Shown piece after piece: positions 61,826-64,000 of a stretch of DNA of 64,000 nt. A model generated the notes under the pieces. That model did no database searches and was not told the origin of the DNA. It saw only the letters and a list, made by a program, of their open reading frames with translations. The position numbers were made by a program, and so were the translations under genes. This DNA comes from Flavobacterium sp. GSB-24 (GTDB taxonomy: Bacteria; Bacteroidota; Bacteroidia; Flavobacteriales; Flavobacteriaceae), in NCBI RefSeq assembly GCF_027924665.1, contig NZ_AP027043.1, positions 2,914,001-2,978,000 of the forward strand, written 5' to 3'. The number at the start of each line of letters is the position of its first letter. The stretch's first letter is position 1.

Positions 61826-62657
61826 TACACAATCAAAAGTTGCGGTGGTTACAGGCGCGGGTGGAACATTATGCTCGGAGATGGCCCGTAATCTGGCATC
61901 TCAGGGATATAAGTTAGCACTGCTTGGCAGAACACTTGAGAAATTAAAATTAGTAGAGGAACAGATTAAAGAACAGGGCGGTACTGCTATTTCTATAGCT
62001 GTTGATGTTTCCAATACCCAATCCGTTGCTGAGGCTAAAGAAATTATAAAAAAAGAATTAGGCACCTGCAGCGTACTTATAAACGGAGCGGGTGGCAATC
62101 AAATGGATGCCCTTACAAATACTACTGAATTTCAGGAAGACGAACTTAATGGTAAAGATGGCGTTAAGGGTTTTTTTAATCTAAATATGGACGTCTTTCA
62201 AAATGTAATTAATGTCAATACCATGGGTACAGTCATTCCTTCCTTTGTTTTCGGAAGAGATATGGCGTCACAAAAATCGGGTGTGATCATCAATATTGCC
62301 TCTATGAACAGTTACCGTCCTTTGACAAAAGTAGGAGCATACGGAATGGCAAAAGCCGGAATAGCCAATTTTACACAATGGCTTGCCACTTATCTTGCAC
62401 CAGCCAATGTGAGAGTAAATGCAATTGCACCGGGATTTTTCTTAAATGAAAGAAGCAAAAAAATCATGTACAATGAGGATGGCTCCCAGACAGCCCGTGC
62501 TGAAAATGTGTTGGGGCATACTCCAATGAAACGTTTTGGAGAAGCGTCGGAATTAATCGGATGCATGAACTGGCTTATCGATGATAAGGCCGCTTCATTT
62601 GTAACTGGAATTGTTGTTCCTATAGATGGCGGTTTTTTATCATCATCAGGAGTTTAA
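61818..62657 (+). CDS. uxuB: SDR-type D-mannonate oxidoreductase (fructuronate reductase)
   Basis: A 279-residue short-chain dehydrogenase, predicted to reduce D-fructuronate to D-mannonate with NAD(P)H. The nucleotide motif TGAGGTLC begins at Thr12; Cys19 replaces the last Gly usually seen there. The catalytic Ser162 and Y175-x-x-x-K179 (AYGMAK) are intact. The insert with GAGGNQMDALTN and NLNMDVFQNVINVNTMGTV is typical of mannonate-type SDRs, as is VRVNAIAPGFFLNERSKKIM. It sits between uxaC and a mannonate dehydratase, exactly the expected pathway order. This SDR type is unrelated to E. coli UxuB but serves the same step. Confidence 0.9.
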   Translation: MNNTQSKVAVVTGAGGTLCSEMARNLASQGYKLALLGRTLEKLKLVEEQIKEQGGTAISIAVDVSNTQSVAEAKEIIKKELGTCSVLINGAGGNQMDALTNTTEFQEDELNGKDGVKGFFNLNMDVFQNVINVNTMGTVIPSFVFGRDMASQKSGVIINIASMNSYRPLTKVGAYGMAKAGIANFTQWLATYLAPANVRVNAIAPGFFLNERSKKIMYNEDGSQTARAENVLGHTPMKRFGEASELIGCMNWLIDDKAASFVTGIVVPIDGGFLSSSGV

Positions 62658-62680
62658 ACTAAATTTAAAATTAAAAAGAT

Positions 62681-63424
62681 ATGAGTACAGATCAATACAA
62701 AAAAGAAGTAAGCATGATGAAGCTTGATAAGCTTATTGAAATGCGCGAGAATATTTCGAAGGCAACCTTTCCGGTTTCAGATGATGAATTACTAAACAGG
62801 TTCCAGGAATTATATACAGGTGCTATTAATGATGTGCTTAGAGAATTCTGTTTGATGAATCAGGCCCTGCCAAATTATATTTTGCCTTTAAGAGAATATA
62901 GAACTGTAGCCGGATTTGCCTTCACCGTTAAGAGTTCAACAAGTACAAAAGTATCAGGAGAAATGGAATTTCGTACTCAGATGCTTGATGAAATGCATGA
63001 AAATGCTTTTGTAGTATGGGACAGCAGCAAGGACGAAGAATCAACTTCATGGGGCGGTGTAATGACCGCGACTGCAAAGGGAAAAAAAATCAGGGCAGCT
63101 TGTCTGGATGGAGGCATTCGTGATACCCACCAGATTCTTGAAGCTGATTTCCCTGTTTTCTATAAATACCGTTCCTCTAATGGAAGTCTTGGACGTTGTC
63201 TGATTACAGATTATCAGGTGCCGCTTCAGATCGGACATGTAATTATAAAGCCAGGTGATATCGTTCTGGGTGATGTTGATGGCGTACTAGTAGTTCCAAG
63301 AGATATTGCGTTTGAGGTACTTGTGCGTGCTGAGGAAATTAAGGAAAACGAGAAAAAAATATTCGGGTGGGTTGCTGAAGGACAGAGTGTAAGAGATATT
63401 ACAGACAAGGGAGGCTATTTTTAA
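62681..63424 (+). CDS. RraA-like protein (HMG/CHA aldolase-fold family)
   Basis: A 247-residue cytoplasmic protein of the RraA/4-hydroxy-4-methyl-2-oxoglutarate aldolase fold. Key segments are the N-terminal helix with ELYTGAINDVLREF, the metal/substrate loop with AACLDGGIRDTHQI (Asp-x-x-Ile-Arg-Asp) and the C-terminal signature IKPGDIVLGDVDGVLVVPRD. It also has an ~15-residue N-terminal extension. RraA-like genes recur in sugar-acid clusters, where they may act as aldolases or decarboxylases on keto-acids; the exact reaction is not settled. It lies between the SDR and mannonate dehydratase genes in the same operon. Confidence 0.85.
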   Translation: MSTDQYKKEVSMMKLDKLIEMRENISKATFPVSDDELLNRFQELYTGAINDVLREFCLMNQALPNYILPLREYRTVAGFAFTVKSSTSTKVSGEMEFRTQMLDEMHENAFVVWDSSKDEESTSWGGVMTATAKGKKIRAACLDGGIRDTHQILEADFPVFYKYRSSNGSLGRCLITDYQVPLQIGHVIIKPGDIVLGDVDGVLVVPRDIAFEVLVRAEEIKENEKKIFGWVAEGQSVRDITDKGGYF

Positions 63425-63440
63425 TTTCTAATAAAATACA

Positions 63441-64000
63441 ATGAAATTATCATTTTTATTTTTTGGCAATACCCCTGATGAAAAATGGGAGCTGTGCAGA
63501 CAGATGGGGATTGACTATGCGATTGCAAAATTAGCACCTGAAATTACAGGAATGCCTTCTATTGACAATTTTGATTCTTTTGAAAAGTCAAAGGAAATTT
63601 ATACCAATGCAGGCTTTGAGTTATACGGACTGGAAGGAGATCAGTTTGATATGACCCGAATAAAATTAGGGCTTCCGGGCAAAGAACAGGATATTGAAAA
63701 ATACTGCCGAATGCTTGAAAATATGAACAGACTGGACGTGAGATTGCTCTGTTACAATTTTATGGTGACCGGCTGGTACAGAACCCGCAAAGATATTAAG
63801 GAAAGAGGAGGTGCGATTGTCAGCGGATTTTCCATGAAAGAGGCTGCTCTTGAGCCGGCATCGCAATATGGAATATTTACTGAAAATCAAATTTGGGAAA
63901 ATTACCAGTGGTTTGTAGAGCAGATTATGCCCGTGGCGGAGTCAAACGGAATAAAAATGGCGCTTCATCCTGATGATCCGCCTATTACCCCGCTGCACGG
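63441..64000 (+). CDS. uxuA: Mannonate dehydratase, N-terminal part (runs off the window)
   Basis: The ATG at 63441 starts an open frame that continues past the window end; 186 complete codons are visible. The N-terminus (MKLSFLFFGNTPDEKWELCR), the CYNFMVTGWYRTRKDI block and NGIKMALHPDDPPITPLHG are highly characteristic of UxuA, the Fe/Mn-dependent D-mannonate dehydratase that makes 2-keto-3-deoxygluconate. It begins 16 bases after the RraA-like gene. Together with uxaC and the SDR it gives glucuronate to KDG. The KDG kinase and aldolase are not in the window. Confidence 0.95.
   Translation, partial: MKLSFLFFGNTPDEKWELCRQMGIDYAIAKLAPEITGMPSIDNFDSFEKSKEIYTNAGFELYGLEGDQFDMTRIKLGLPGKEQDIEKYCRMLENMNRLDVRLLCYNFMVTGWYRTRKDIKERGGAIVSGFSMKEAALEPASQYGIFTENQIWENYQWFVEQIMPVAESNGIKMALHPDDPPITPLH

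Noticed and set aside
1..64000. tRNA, rRNA, CRISPR array, prophage or toxin-antitoxin module
   Set aside because: No cloverleaf or rRNA-like sequence, no regularly spaced direct repeats and no phage or toxin-antitoxin signatures were seen on either strand; repeated beta-helix codons are the only periodic sequence beside the TTC tract.

Overview
The window is AT-rich DNA from a member of the Bacteroidota, most likely a Flavobacterium-like flavobacterium. The evidence is two SusC/SusD outer-membrane glycan import pairs, many lipoprotein signal peptides, a type IX secretion (T9SS) C-terminal sorting domain, TAnnTTTG-like promoter boxes and weak Shine-Dalgarno sites. Almost all genes encode capture, breakdown, import and catabolism of complex glycans. 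Only the AraC gene and one LacI gene are on the minus strand.

Region 1 (1-16325) is the 3' part of a polysaccharide utilization locus (PUL). It holds the end of a SusC, a SusD, a surface lipoprotein with tandem Ig-like domains, a GHL10 (DUF187) hydrolase lipoprotein, a protein with an L,D-transpeptidase-like active site, a GH92 alpha-mannosidase-type enzyme, a GH20 beta-hexosaminidase, an unrecognised lipoprotein, a Tat-type DUF4434 protein and two MFS permeases. GH20, GHL10 and GH92 together point to an amino-sugar- and/or mannose-containing glycan. A LacI regulator and a class A beta-lactamase-like lipoprotein follow (16545-18739), then a decayed left end of an IS6-family element (18809-19015).

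Region 2 (19137-24278) is a small non-SusCD locus: a divergent AraC regulator, a phytanoyl-CoA-dioxygenase-type oxygenase, a xylose-isomerase-like TIM-barrel protein and a 752-residue exported protein that looks like an (alpha/alpha)6-barrel glycosidase or phosphorylase.

Region 3 (24485-64000) is a large plant-polysaccharide locus, best read as glucuronoxylan/arabinoxylan or another uronate-bearing hemicellulose or pectin side chain. It begins with a divergent LacI regulator. The enzymes are GH39-like, GH10, a T9SS beta-helix protein, GH105-DUF4861, GH92, a GH28/GH49-like beta-helix lipoprotein, a second beta-helix lipoprotein, a SASA-type acetylesterase, GH31, a GH5-like enzyme, GH127 and two GH3. 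A ribokinase / ADP-ribosylglycohydrolase / GRP-permease cassette is embedded among them. Next come SusC and SusD, and then glucuronate catabolism: UxaC, an SDR-type fructuronate reductase, an RraA-like protein and the start of UxuA.

The most notable non-coding signal is a 14-bp palindromic motif, TGTGC-N4-GCACA. It occurs four times, only in leaders of region 3: once before the GH39-like gene, once before the second beta-helix gene and twice before SusC. There it flanks a terminator-like hairpin. This suggests one regulon, plausibly run by the adjacent LacI protein. A 3' relic of a third GH92 gene, still followed by its own terminator, lies at 37436-37712.
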